Below are positions 1 to 7,789 of a stretch of 64,000 nucleotides of DNA, piece by piece. The notes below the pieces were generated by a model that did not search any database, had not been told where the DNA came from, and saw only the letters and a program-made list of their open reading frames with translations. The first letter of the stretch is position 1. The number at the start of each line of letters is the position of its first letter. Made by a program: the position numbers and the translations under genes. Source of the stretch: an uncultured Lachnospiraceae bacterium (GTDB lineage Bacteria; Bacillota; Clostridia; Lachnospirales; Lachnospiraceae); the NCBI GenBank assembly GCA_900551895.1, contig URXX01000006.1:62001-126000 (forward strand), written 5' to 3'.

Positions 1-12
1 AGGTGAGTTTTT

Positions 13-528
13 ATGTCAGAGGCAAAATGGTATGTAGTTCATACTTATTCAGGGTATGAAAACAAAGTAAAAGCAAACATTGATAAGACAATTGAAAACA
101 GACATCTGGAGGACCAAATCTTAGAAGTAAGAGTTCCGATGCAGGACGTAGTGGAACTGAAAAACGGAGTACAGAAAGCAGTTTCCAAGAAAATGTTTCC
201 GGGATATGTTATGATTCATATGGTGATGAATGATGATACATGGTATGTCGTAAGAAACACAAGAGGGGTAACTGGGTTTGTTGGTCCGGGATCAAAACCT
301 GTTCCGCTTACGGACGAAGAAATGGCTCCGTTAGGTATTCAGAAAGAAGAGGTTGTTGTTGACTTTGAAGAAGGCGATACAGTTACTGTTACCGCCGGAG
401 CATGGGAAGGAACAGTCGGAGTAATTCAGGCAATGAATACGCAGAAACAGAGTCTGACTATCAATGTTGAATTATTTGGTCGTGAAACACCAGTAGAAAT
501 TAGTTTTAAAGAAGTTAAGAAAATGTAA
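13..528 (+). CDS. nusG: Transcription termination/antitermination protein NusG
   Basis: NusG binds the RNA polymerase clamp through its N-terminal domain and modulates pausing, termination and coupling to ribosomes. The 171-residue product has the NGN domain at about residues 5-110, opening with WYVVHTYSGYE and containing the FPGYV motif. A C-terminal KOW domain (about 115-170) contains GDTVTV and GAWEGTVG. The length is normal for Firmicutes. The start is an ATG preceded by AGGTGAG at the very edge of the window, so the promoter and any secE gene lie outside. It is followed at 54 bases by rplK, the conserved order nusG-rplK-rplA. The identification is secure. Confidence 0.97.
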   Translation: MSEAKWYVVHTYSGYENKVKANIDKTIENRHLEDQILEVRVPMQDVVELKNGVQKAVSKKMFPGYVMIHMVMNDDTWYVVRNTRGVTGFVGPGSKPVPLTDEEMAPLGIQKEEVVVDFEEGDTVTVTAGAWEGTVGVIQAMNTQKQSLTINVELFGRETPVEISFKEVKKM

Positions 529-537
529 CAAGAATAA

Positions 538-573
538 GTGGGAGGGAAATCCCCGCAAATACCACAAGGAGGT
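538..573 (+). promoter_or_regulatory. Putative L1-binding mRNA hairpin before rplK
   Basis: The nusG-rplK gap holds GTGGGAGGG, a short CCCC return strand, then AATACCAC running directly into the AGGAGGT ribosome binding site of rplK. GTGG and CCAC pair as an outer stem around an inner GGG/CCC stem. From memory, GUGGGAG...AUACCAC is also the core of the 23S rRNA L1-stalk site bound by protein L1, which is known to repress the L11-L1 operon by binding its mRNA. A very similar copy lies before rplA. The role is inferred from this resemblance. Confidence 0.65.
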
Positions 574-581
574 ACACAAAA

Positions 582-1007
582 ATGGCAAAAAAAGTACAAG
601 GTTATATTAAATTGCAGATTCCTGCTGGAAAGGCAACTCCAGCACCACCGGTTGGTCCTGCATTAGGTCAGCATGGTGTAAATATCGTTGAATTTACAAA
701 ACAGTTCAATGCAAAAACAGCAGATCAGGGTGATTTGATTATCCCTGTTGTTATCACAGTTTACAATGACAGAAGTTTCAGTTTTGTAACAAAAACACCA
801 CCTGCAGCAGTTCTTATTAAAAAGGCTTGCAACATTAAATCAGGTTCAGGTGTTCCAAATAAAAACAAAGTTGCTACAATTACAAAAGCACAGGTACAGG
901 AAATCGCTGAGATGAAAATGCCGGACTTAAACGCTGCTACAGTTGAAGCTGCAATGAGCATGGTAGAAGGTACTTGCCGAAGCATGGGTATAACAGTAAC
1001 AGAATAA
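582..1007 (+). CDS. rplK: 50S ribosomal protein L11
   Basis: L11 binds the GTPase-associated centre of 23S rRNA together with the L10-L12 stalk and takes part in factor binding and the stringent response. The 141-residue product has the standard length. Its N-terminal domain begins AKKVQGYIKLQIPAGKATP, with the conserved PPVGPALGQHGVNI. The C-terminal rRNA-binding domain includes KTPPAAVLIKKA and the helix ending GTCRSMGI. The ATG follows AAGGAGGT by eight bases. It lies between nusG and rplA and is probably under L1 autoregulation through the hairpin abutting its ribosome binding site. Confidence 0.98.
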   Translation: MAKKVQGYIKLQIPAGKATPAPPVGPALGQHGVNIVEFTKQFNAKTADQGDLIIPVVITVYNDRSFSFVTKTPPAAVLIKKACNIKSGSGVPNKNKVATITKAQVQEIAEMKMPDLNAATVEAAMSMVEGTCRSMGITVTE

Positions 1008-1022
1008 TTGTAAACATAGAAT

Positions 1023-1059
1023 GTGGGAGGGCTCGCTCCCGATATTACCACTAGGAGGT
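1023..1059 (+). promoter_or_regulatory. Second putative L1-binding mRNA hairpin before rplA
   Basis: The rplK-rplA gap repeats the element seen before rplK: GTGGGAGGG, a GGGAG/CTCCC inner stem, then ATTACCAC followed by AGGAGGT. The outer GTGG/CCAC stem again abuts the ribosome binding site. The downstream strand reads ATTACCAC instead of AATACCAC, so this copy is a slightly weaker match to the 23S L1 site. It is a likely second feedback site, by inference from sequence resemblance. Confidence 0.6.
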
Positions 1060-1067
1060 TATTTGAA

Positions 1068-1757
1068 ATGAAAAGAGGAAAGAAATATACAGAAGCTGCT
1101 AAATTAATCGATAGAGGAAACCTTTACGACAAAGAAGAAGCTATCGCATTAGTAAAAAAATCAGCAGTTGCAAAATTCGATGAGACAATCGAAGCACACA
1201 TTAGAACAGGTTGTGACGGACGTCACGCAGACCAGCAGATCCGTGGCGCTGTAGTATTACCACACGGAACAGGTAAAACAGTTCGTATCTTAGTATTCGC
1301 TAAAGACGCTAAAGCAGAAGAAGCAAAAGCAGCAGGAGCAGATTACGTAGGAGCAGAAGATTTAATTCCAAAAATTCAGAACGAAAACTGGTTTGAATTT
1401 GACGTAGTAGTTGCTACACCGGATATGATGGGTGTTGTAGGTCGTCTTGGACGTGTACTTGGACCAAAAGGTTTAATGCCAAACCCAAAAGCAGGTACAG
1501 TTACAATGGATGTTACAAAAGCAATCAATGACATTAAAGCAGGTAAGATTGAGTACAGATTGGACAAAACAAACATTATCCACGTGCCAGTTGGAAAAGC
1601 TTCTTTCACAGAAGAACAATTAGCGGACAACTTCCAGACGCTTATCGATGCAATCAACAAAGCAAAACCGGCAGCTGTTAAAGGACAGTACTTAAGAAGT
1701 GTGACTTTAACATCTACAATGGGACCTGGAGTAAAATTAAATCCGGTTAAACTGTAA
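1068..1757 (+). CDS. rplA: 50S ribosomal protein L1
   Basis: L1 forms the mobile L1 stalk that helps release E-site tRNA, and it is the translational repressor of its own operon in bacteria where this has been tested. The 229-residue product starts MKRGKKYTEAAKLID and has the conserved LGRVLGPKGLMPNPKAGTV loop near its middle and the TSTMGPG signature at the C-terminus. I chose the ATG at 1068, seven bases after TAGGAGGT. An upstream in-frame GTG at 1023 lies inside the hairpin and is not credible. The gene ends its operon at a strong terminator. Confidence 0.98.
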   Translation: MKRGKKYTEAAKLIDRGNLYDKEEAIALVKKSAVAKFDETIEAHIRTGCDGRHADQQIRGAVVLPHGTGKTVRILVFAKDAKAEEAKAAGADYVGAEDLIPKIQNENWFEFDVVVATPDMMGVVGRLGRVLGPKGLMPNPKAGTVTMDVTKAINDIKAGKIEYRLDKTNIIHVPVGKASFTEEQLADNFQTLIDAINKAKPAAVKGQYLRSVTLTSTMGPGVKLNPVKL

Positions 1758-1784
1758 GAAATTACATCGAGAATAAATAGAACG

Positions 1785-1830
1785 AAAAAAGAACTATTGC
1801 GGTACTTCGGTATCGCAATAGTTCTTTTTT
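1785..1830 (+). terminator. Rho-independent terminator after rplA (bidirectional)
   Basis: A long stem, AAAAAAGAACTATTGCG paired with CGCAATAGTTCTTTTTT around a TTCG-containing loop, is flanked by an A-run and a T-run. It can therefore terminate both rplA on the plus strand and the convergent symporter gene on the minus strand. Confidence 0.9.
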
Positions 1831-1879
1831 GTGTAAACGGGGACGTAGTCAAATTCAATTTGACTACGTCCCCGTTCAC
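1831..1879. repeat. Palindromic REP/RAYT-type element
   Basis: A perfect 20-base inverted repeat with a single-base centre at 1856 (arms 1836-1855 and 1857-1876, beginning AACGGGGACGTAGTC) is extended by GTG/CAC after a short bulge. It lies between two convergent genes just past the rplA terminator. GGGGACGT-type palindromes resemble the REP-like sequences mobilised by IS200-like Y1 (RAYT) transposases in many genomes; that link is inference. No second copy was noticed in the window. Confidence 0.6.
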
Positions 1880-1891
1880 AGTTTTTTCACA

Positions 1892-3295
1892 TTATTTCCA
1901 CCAATCCGTATTCTTAAGCCCGACATTCTCAGCCTTAAACACCGGATTTAGTCCCTGCTTTTTCTGTTTCATATAATCATCAAGTACCTTGAAAGAGATA
2001 CCGCCGAGTACGAAAATGACAAGGATATTTTCAATAGCCATAAATCCCATTAGGACGTCTGCCAAATTCCAAACCGTACCGAAGTCCGCCTGTGCGCCGA
2101 AGAAGATTGCAACAAGGCATGATACACGGAAAAGGTTTAACAAAATCTTGTTGTCTTTAATAAAAAGAATATTTGATTCTGCATAATAGTAATTTCCGAC
2201 TAAACTTGTAAAAGCAAAAGCGAAAATAGAGAAAGTGATAAAATGTATACCGATTTCTCCCACGTTTGCCTGAAGAGCCGCCTGCACATAAGGAATACCG
2301 TCTAATTTACCGGCAGTTCCCTCCACATTTGAAAGGAGTAAAATGAAAGCGGTTGTCGTACAAATTAAAAGTGTGTCGATAAACACCGAGATAACCTGTA
2401 CCATCCCCTGTTTCACAGGGTGAGAAACATCTGCGGTGGCAGAAGCGTTTGGCGCGCTTCCCATACCAGCCTCGTTTGAGAAAAGTCCCCGCTTAATACC
2501 GATTAGAATAGTACTTCCGGCAAATCCCCCGAAAATTGCCTTGAAATTAAATGCACCTTCTAAAATCTGCGAAAACATTTCCGGAATGTGATTGAAATTC
2601 ATCAATGTAATCACAATTCCCATAAGAATATAAATTCCCGCCATAATCGGCACAACAACGGAAGTGATAAAACTGATACGGTGTACGCCACCGAAAATAA
2701 CAAAGGCGGTTGCGGCTGCGATAATCAGTCCCACAACGGCAGGCAGAATTGTTTCGCTGTAATTTGGAATGTAATATTCCAAAGCGGATGACATATTGTA
2801 AGTCTGCAAACCGTTAAAGCCGTAGGCAAAGCAGGCAATCAGCAGTATGGAAAACAATACGCCGAGCCAGCGTTTTCCCAATGCCCGTTCAATATAATAA
2901 GAAGGGCCTCCGCGAAAATCCTTTCCGTCTTTTACTTTATAAACTTGCGCCAGCGTGCTTTCCACAAATGCGGATGCTCCGCCGATAAGCGCCATAACCC
3001 ACATCCAAAAGACAGCCCCTGCGCCTCCCGCAACGATAGCGGTTGCAATTCCGGCAATGTTTCCTGTTCCGACACGGGAAGCGGTGGAAATCATAAGTGC
3101 CTGAAAAGAAGATACTGATTTTTTATTTCCGCTGTTTTCCGATTTCTCCTTAAGAGCGTGAATGGCATCTTTGAATAATCGGAACTGTACAAATTTTGTA
3201 CGAAATGAAAAATAAAGACCTGCTAAGACAAGCAGAAAAATAAGAATGTAACTGTAAAGGAAGTCATTCAGACTTGCTAAAAATTGATTAAACAA
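1892..3295 (-). CDS. Alanine/glycine:cation symporter (AGCS family)
   Basis: Sodium-coupled amino acid symporter of the inner membrane, probably importing alanine or glycine. The 467-residue protein has about ten hydrophobic segments and AGCS motifs: TASRVGTGNIAGIATAI early, GGPSYYIERALG, and KRGLFSNEAGMGSAP in the second half. I chose a TTG start at 3295 because AAGGAGG lies seven bases upstream of it; the longer in-frame ATG at 3337 has no ribosome binding site. It is a single gene on the opposite strand between the L11-L1 and L10-L12 operons, with its own promoter and a shared bidirectional terminator. Substrate choice cannot be told from sequence. Confidence 0.93.
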   Translation of the reverse strand: MFNQFLASLNDFLYSYILIFLLVLAGLYFSFRTKFVQFRLFKDAIHALKEKSENSGNKKSVSSFQALMISTASRVGTGNIAGIATAIVAGGAGAVFWMWVMALIGGASAFVESTLAQVYKVKDGKDFRGGPSYYIERALGKRWLGVLFSILLIACFAYGFNGLQTYNMSSALEYYIPNYSETILPAVVGLIIAAATAFVIFGGVHRISFITSVVVPIMAGIYILMGIVITLMNFNHIPEMFSQILEGAFNFKAIFGGFAGSTILIGIKRGLFSNEAGMGSAPNASATADVSHPVKQGMVQVISVFIDTLLICTTTAFILLLSNVEGTAGKLDGIPYVQAALQANVGEIGIHFITFSIFAFAFTSLVGNYYYAESNILFIKDNKILLNLFRVSCLVAIFFGAQADFGTVWNLADVLMGFMAIENILVIFVLGGISFKVLDDYMKQKKQGLNPVFKAENVGLKNTDWWK

Positions 3296-3404
3296 AATAT
3301 TGTCCTCCTTAATTTTTGTTATCCAGAGTGATAGCATGGTAAAGGGGGATATTCACTTAAGAAAGTAATTTGTTTGTTCCATACTTTCTCTGAAAATATG
3401 TTAA

Positions 3405-3433
3405 AGTGTAATATAAAATAAAAATAAAGTCAA
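3405..3433 (-). promoter_or_regulatory. Promoter of the AGCS symporter gene
   Basis: On the minus strand TTGACT (3428-3433) and TACACT (3405-3410) are separated by exactly 17 bases. The site lies about 110 bases upstream of the chosen start and points away from the rplJ promoter, with the two -35 boxes 17 bases apart. Confidence 0.75.
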
Positions 3434-3450
3434 GAAAATTATGTTTGGGG

Positions 3451-3479
3451 TTGACAGTAAAAGAAAAGTATGTTAGATT
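3451..3479 (+). promoter_or_regulatory. Promoter of rplJ-rplL
   Basis: TTGACA (3451-3456) and TAGATT (3474-3479) are spaced by 17 bases, a sigma-A type promoter. Transcription would start just before the L10 leader. Confidence 0.8.
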
Positions 3480-3494
3480 ACTATAGTAACTGCC

Positions 3495-3606
3495 GAAGAC
3501 AGTAGGTGCCGTAAGGCATAAGTTGAGAACGCCTACCGAGGAGATATGAATTCTTACATTGAATTTACGCAATCTCTTTGTCTGAGGATAAAGAGATTTT
3601 TTTATT
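3495..3606 (+). ncRNA. Ribosomal protein L10 leader (autoregulatory RNA)
   Basis: The transcript before rplJ contains the L10-leader hallmarks: AGTAGGTGCCGTAAGGC, then GAACGCCTACCGAGGAG. A terminator-like hairpin follows (AATCTCTTT paired with AAAGAGATT, then a T-run at about 3597-3603). In known cases the L10(L12)4 complex binds this RNA and shifts it towards termination. Identification rests on motif and position; a covariance-model search was not possible here. Confidence 0.85.
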
Positions 3607-3647
3607 ATCGGCGGTGCAAACAAAATCTATAAGGAGGTGCACCATTC

Positions 3648-4184
3648 GTGGCAAAAGTTGAATTAAAACAACCAATCGTACAGGCAATCGCAGAAGACAT
3701 CGCAGGTGCTCAGTCAGCAGTATTAGTTGACTATCGTGGTTTAACTGTAGCAGAAGATACAGAATTACGTAAACAGTTGAGAGAAGCAGGTGTTATCTAC
3801 AAAGTTTGCAAAAACACAATGATGAAAAGAGCTTTTGAAGGAACTGAATTTGCAGGTCTTGAAGAATACTTAGAAGGACCAAGTGCTTTAGCAATTTCTA
3901 AAGACGATGCAACAGCGCCGGCAAGAATTCTTTGCAAATTTGCAAAAGACGCTAAAGCGTTAGAAGTAAAAGGTGGGGTTGTTGAAGGAACAGTTTATGA
4001 TGTTGCCGGAATTCAGGAATTATCAAAAATCCCTTCAAGAGAAGAATTACTTTCAAAATTACTTGGAAGTATCCAGTCACCAATTACAAACTTTGCTCGT
4101 GTTATTAAACAGATCGCTGAACAGGGCGGAGAGGCAGTAGAAACTCCGGCTGAAGAAGCAGCAGAGGCTCCGGTTGAGGAGTAA
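3648..4184 (+). CDS. rplJ: 50S ribosomal protein L10
   Basis: L10 anchors L7/L12 dimers to 23S rRNA to form the ribosomal stalk, and with L12 represses its own operon. The 178-residue product has the conserved core (VDYRGLTVAEDTELRKQLREAG, CKNTMMKRA, then the C-terminal L12-binding helix) followed by an acidic, alanine-rich tail, EAVETPAEEAAEAPVEE, a little longer than the family norm. The start is GTG at 3648, eight bases after AAGGAGG; no better ATG exists. It follows the L10 leader and precedes rplL by 43 bases. Confidence 0.97.
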   Translation: MAKVELKQPIVQAIAEDIAGAQSAVLVDYRGLTVAEDTELRKQLREAGVIYKVCKNTMMKRAFEGTEFAGLEEYLEGPSALAISKDDATAPARILCKFAKDAKALEVKGGVVEGTVYDVAGIQELSKIPSREELLSKLLGSIQSPITNFARVIKQIAEQGGEAVETPAEEAAEAPVEE

Positions 4185-4227
4185 TCAAAAATTTTAAAGA
4201 AAATAAGAATTAGTGGAGGAAAATCAA

Positions 4228-4605
4228 ATGGCAAAATTAACAACAGCTGAAATGATTGAAGCAATCAAAGAATTATCAGTATTAGAATTAAATGAATTAG
4301 TAAAAGCATGTGAAGAAGAATTCGGTGTATCTGCAGCAGCAGGTGTAGTAGTTGCAGCAGCAGGCGGAGATGCAGCAGGAGCAGCAGAAGAAAAAGACGA
4401 ATTCGACGTTGAATTAGTATCTGCAGGAGCATCTAAAGTTAAAGTAATCAAAGTTGTTCGTGAAATCACAGGACTTGGATTAAAAGAAGCTAAAGAAGTT
4501 GTAGACGGAGCACCAAAAGTACTTAAAGAAGGTGTTACTAAAGCAGAAGCTGAAGAAATCAAAACAAAATTAGAAGCAGAAGGAGCAGAAGTTACTTTAA
4601 AATAA
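4228..4605 (+). CDS. rplL: 50S ribosomal protein L7/L12
   Basis: L7/L12 is the multicopy stalk protein that recruits and activates translational GTPases. The 125-residue product has the N-terminal dimerisation helices (MAKLTTAEMIEAIKELSVLEL), an Ala/Gly-rich hinge around residues 40-55, and the C-terminal domain with KVIKVVREITGLGLKEAK. The ATG at 4228 follows GGAGG by eight bases; an in-frame ATG 15 bases upstream overlaps the ribosome binding site. Codon use is highly biased, as expected for this gene. A terminator follows, so rpoB is not its immediate partner here. Confidence 0.98.
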   Translation: MAKLTTAEMIEAIKELSVLELNELVKACEEEFGVSAAAGVVVAAAGGDAAGAAEEKDEFDVELVSAGASKVKVIKVVREITGLGLKEAKEVVDGAPKVLKEGVTKAEAEEIKTKLEAEGAEVTLK

Positions 4606-4620
4606 TTTCTCTCTTAAAGG

Positions 4621-4655
4621 GACGCTTGGGAATTTATTCTCAGGCGTCTTTTTTG
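4621..4655 (+). terminator. Terminator after rplL
   Basis: GACGCTTGGGAAT pairs imperfectly with ATTCTCAGGCGTC and is followed by TTTTTTG. It closes the rplJ-rplL operon, which in many bacteria would run on into rpoB. Confidence 0.85.
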
Positions 4656-4758
4656 TTTTATACGGAAACGTGCTGTAAAAAAAATAACAAAAAATCTTAT
4701 TTTCACTTCTGGTATATATCTATTTTTTATAAATATAAATATATGTAAATATATCCTC

Positions 4759-4787
4759 TTGACTTATCGTTTATAATATTATAAAAT
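4759..4787 (+). promoter_or_regulatory. Upstream promoter (P1) of the opp operon
   Basis: TTGACT (4759-4764) and TAAAAT (4782-4787) are 17 bases apart within very AT-rich DNA. It is the weaker of two tandem candidates before oppA. The rest of the 4656-4928 gap is AT-rich and shows no gene. Confidence 0.5.
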
Positions 4788-4859
4788 ACATTAAAAATGA
4801 ATAAAAATACAAAATAAGTGACAGAAATAGTAAAAAATAAAAAACTTTTGCGATTTCAC

Positions 4860-4888
4860 TTGACTTCTCGTTGAAGTTCTACTATAAT
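4860..4888 (+). promoter_or_regulatory. Main promoter (P2) of the opp operon
   Basis: TTGACT (4860-4865) and a perfect TATAAT (4883-4888) are 17 bases apart, about 40 bases before the oppA start. This is the strongest candidate for the operon. Confidence 0.8.
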
Positions 4889-4928
4889 GCCACTTTAAAG
4901 AGGTAAAGGAAAAAAGGAGGAGAAAATT

Positions 4929-6581
4929 ATGAAAATGAAAAAACTCGTAGCGCTATGCCTCGCGGGTGCAATGGCACTTTCGGTTGTTGCCTGTGGCGGC
5001 GGAAACAAAGAGGGGAACTCAAAAACAGCAGGAAGTTTTCCGGGGACAAAAGACAAAGATATGGTAACTGTTGACTTAAGAACAGAACCGGCTGAATTAA
5101 ACTCCATTAAGACATCTGACGTACCTTCAGGAGATATCTTAAGAATGGTTATTTCAGGTTTATATAAACTTGATGAGAATGACAAACCGGTTCCTGATTT
5201 AGCGGAAGATACAAAGGTAAGTGAAGACGGAAAAACTTACACGATGAAAATCAGACAGGATGCAAAATGGTCTAACGGCGAACCTGTAACAGCACACGAC
5301 TTCGTGTTCGCATATCAGACAATTTCTAAAAAAGATACAGGTTCTGTTTATGGCTTTATCGTATATCAGAACTTATTAAACGGTCAGGAAGTATTTGACG
5401 GTAAAAAAGATCCTTCAGAATTGGGAGTAAAAGCATTGGACGATTACACATTGGAAGTAACATTTGTTAACCCAATCCCATATGCTCTACACTTATTCTC
5501 ATTCTCATCTTTCTACCCGATGAACCAGAAAGCATATGAAGAAATCGGTGCTGAAAAATATGCAAAAGATGCTGATAAGATTGTTACAAACGGTGCTTAC
5601 ACAATTGAAGAGTGGGTACACGACGATCACATCACATTAGCAAAAAATGAAGATCACTACAATGCAAAAAATGTAAGTGTTCCAAAAGTTAAATACTTAA
5701 TGTTAAAAGACGGAAACGCTCGTTTAAATGCTTTCAAAGCAGGACAGATTGACTGTATCAACATTGCAGGTGAACAGATGGATCAGGCTAAAAAAGAAGG
5801 CATGAAATTAGAAAAATACGTTGACAACAGTAACTGGTACTTCCAGTTTAATACACAGAAAAAAGAATTAAGCAATGCAAAAATTCGTCAGGCACTCGGA
5901 ATAGCAATCGATGTTGAATCAGTTTGTAAAAACGTAATCAAAACGGGTGCTGAACCGGCAACAGGTATCGTACCGACATCTATCGCGGGAGCAGACGGAA
6001 ATTCATATGCAAAAACACTTGGAGACATCACAGAATACAATACTGAAAAAGCAAAACAGTTATTTGATGAAGGATTAAAAGAAATCGGAATGAAAGCGGA
6101 AGACTTCAAGATTTCTTACTTAACAGAAGACAGTGCAGGGGCTCAGAAAGAAGGAGCATTCTATCAGGAACAGTGGAAGAAAGTATTAGGTATTCAGGTA
6201 GAAATCAAACCAATGCCATTCAAAGCAAAATTAGCAGCAATGGATGCAGGTGAATTTGACATTGTATTCGCAGGTTGGTCACCGGACTACAACGACCCAA
6301 TGACATACTTAGATATGTTCGCAACAGGAAACGGTAACAACTACGGTAAATACTCAAGTGCTGAATATGACAAATTAATCGCAGACGCAACTAAAGAGGT
6401 TGATAAAGTAAAACGTCAGGAAATGTTAATGGAAGCAGAAAAAATTGCAGTACAGAAAGACGCAGCAATCTTCCCATTATACTTCCAGTCAGTAACATAC
6501 ACAGTATCTGATAAACTTGAAGGAATGACTCGTACAGGATTCCAAGAATTCGACTTTACAGATGGTGCTAAGATTAAATAA
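4929..6581 (+). CDS. oppA: Oligopeptide ABC transporter, substrate-binding lipoprotein
   Basis: Extracellular lipoprotein that captures peptides for the OppBCDF importer. The 550-residue product has a lipoprotein signal peptide ending SVVAC (lipidated Cys22), then a family 5 solute-binding fold: LRTEPAELNSIKTSDV near the N-terminus, YTMKIRQDAKWSNGEPVTAHDFVFAY at about residues 100-125, and WSPDYNDPMTYLDMF near residue 450. The ATG at 4929 lies eight bases after AAGGAGG. It heads a five-gene operon in the order A-B-C-D-F, and its codon use is strongly optimised, suggesting high expression. The exact peptide preference is not readable. Confidence 0.95.
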   Translation: MKMKKLVALCLAGAMALSVVACGGGNKEGNSKTAGSFPGTKDKDMVTVDLRTEPAELNSIKTSDVPSGDILRMVISGLYKLDENDKPVPDLAEDTKVSEDGKTYTMKIRQDAKWSNGEPVTAHDFVFAYQTISKKDTGSVYGFIVYQNLLNGQEVFDGKKDPSELGVKALDDYTLEVTFVNPIPYALHLFSFSSFYPMNQKAYEEIGAEKYAKDADKIVTNGAYTIEEWVHDDHITLAKNEDHYNAKNVSVPKVKYLMLKDGNARLNAFKAGQIDCINIAGEQMDQAKKEGMKLEKYVDNSNWYFQFNTQKKELSNAKIRQALGIAIDVESVCKNVIKTGAEPATGIVPTSIAGADGNSYAKTLGDITEYNTEKAKQLFDEGLKEIGMKAEDFKISYLTEDSAGAQKEGAFYQEQWKKVLGIQVEIKPMPFKAKLAAMDAGEFDIVFAGWSPDYNDPMTYLDMFATGNGNNYGKYSSAEYDKLIADATKEVDKVKRQEMLMEAEKIAVQKDAAIFPLYFQSVTYTVSDKLEGMTRTGFQEFDFTDGAKIK

Positions 6582-6611
6582 TCTTAAAGAAGTGAATATA
6601 GGATAGGAAAA

Positions 6612-6656
6612 GAGGAGGGAGTTGTTCCCCGACAGAAATAGGGAACAACTCCTCCT
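6612..6656 (+). other. Intergenic hairpin after oppA
   Basis: AGGAGGGAGTTGTTCCC pairs with GGGAACAACTCCTCCT, with one bulged G, in the 250-base gap between oppA and oppB. It is followed by TTATTCC, not a true T-run. A stabilising or partly terminating hairpin here would help keep the binding protein in excess over the membrane genes; that role is inferred. Confidence 0.65.
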
Positions 6657-6731
6657 TATTCCGAAAAGAGCCGTACCTGTACACTTAAGACGGTTATCGA
6701 GTGACATGAAGAACAATAAGAGTTCTTCCTG

Positions 6732-6801
6732 TTGCTTATGTAAAGTACAAAGAACGGCAATAGAAAGGTACAGGAGGATGCTTTGTACCTTACATAAGCA
6801 A
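6732..6801 (+). other. Long inverted repeat before oppB
   Basis: Two 21-base arms (6732-6752, TTGCTTATGTAAAGTACAAAG; and 6781-6801) are complementary except for one A/C mismatch and enclose 28 bases. The right arm ends about 15 bases before the oppB ribosome binding site. With the hairpin at 6612-6656 it fills most of the oppA-oppB gap. No protein gene is convincing here. Confidence 0.6.
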
Positions 6802-6831
6802 TAAGAAAAAGAAATGAAGGAGATGAATCAG

Positions 6832-7785
6832 GTGTCTAATCGTGTTAAATTTATATTAAAAAGAATAGTATATTCGTTCATTACAGTTATTGTTCTGATT
6901 GGATTCACATTTACATTGATGCACATGTTACCGGGGGATCCGTTCTCAGGTGGAAAGGCTATTCCGGAAGCAACAAAAGCAGCGTTATTTGAAAAGTATG
7001 GTTTGGATAAACCGGTACTTGTCCAGTTTTTTATTTACTTAGGCAACGTATTTCAGGGAGATTTAGGTGTTTCTCTTCCTGACGGACGTCAGGTTACAGA
7101 TATTATTGCACAGGCATTCCCTGTATCGTTTGAACTTGGTATGCGTGCTTTAATCTTTGCGTTTATCATGGGTATTTTACTCGGGGTAGTTGCAGCGGTA
7201 AAAAGAGGAACTGTTTGGGACAGTGCTTCAATGTTCTTCGCACTTGTAGGTGTGTCTGTTCCGTCGTTTATTATCGGTTCAATATTACAATATTTCTTAG
7301 GTTTAAAATTATACGAGGCTACAGGCGTGGAAGTATTCGCAATCTTAGGTTGGGGATCGGAGAACGCTAAAATTCTTCCGGCATTTGCGCTGGCGTTCGG
7401 TTCAATGGCGACCATAAGCCGTCTGATGCGAACGAGTATGCTTGACGTATTGAATTCAGATTATATTAAGACAGCGAAAGCAAAAGGTTTAAGCCAGAGA
7501 GCGATTATTTGGAAACACGCAGTTCGTAATGCGATTATGCCTGTCATCACAGTAATGGGACCATTGGTTGCTTCTGTATTAACAGGTGCGTTCGTTGCAG
7601 AAAATATTTTCGCTATTCCGGGTCTTGGAAAATATTTCGTACAGTGTGTACAGACAAATAACTACCCAGTCATCGCCGGTACTACGATTTTCTATGGTTC
7701 ATTCTTAATTTTAGCCAACCTTGTCGTAGACTTAATTTACGGTTTCATTGACCCAAGAGTAAAATTGACTGGTGGAAAGGAGTAG
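6832..7785 (+). CDS. oppB: Oligopeptide ABC transporter permease OppB
   Basis: One of two membrane subunits forming the translocation path for peptides. The 317-residue protein has six predicted membrane segments, the first right after SNRVKFILKRIVYS. The cytoplasmic EAA-type loop is SDYIKTAKAKGLSQRAIIWKHAVRN, which contacts the ATPases. I chose the GTG at 6832 because AAGGAG lies nine bases upstream of it; the ATG at 6814 has no ribosome binding site and overlaps that AAGGAG. It is followed four bases past its stop by oppC. Confidence 0.93.
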   Translation: MSNRVKFILKRIVYSFITVIVLIGFTFTLMHMLPGDPFSGGKAIPEATKAALFEKYGLDKPVLVQFFIYLGNVFQGDLGVSLPDGRQVTDIIAQAFPVSFELGMRALIFAFIMGILLGVVAAVKRGTVWDSASMFFALVGVSVPSFIIGSILQYFLGLKLYEATGVEVFAILGWGSENAKILPAFALAFGSMATISRLMRTSMLDVLNSDYIKTAKAKGLSQRAIIWKHAVRNAIMPVITVMGPLVASVLTGAFVAENIFAIPGLGKYFVQCVQTNNYPVIAGTTIFYGSFLILANLVVDLIYGFIDPRVKLTGGKE

Positions 7786-7789
7786 TACA

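Noticed and set aside
761..1051. Minus-strand ORFs opposite rplK, rplA, rplL, rpoB, rpoC and other highly expressed genes
   Set aside because: They are antisense shadows of strongly biased genes, with no ribosome binding sites or family features.
6622..6804. 60-codon plus-strand ORF in the oppA-oppB gap, and a tiny 8-codon ORF starting at 6778
   Set aside because: The composition follows the inverted repeats, the short ORF has its AGGAGG directly touching the ATG, and neither resembles a protein family.
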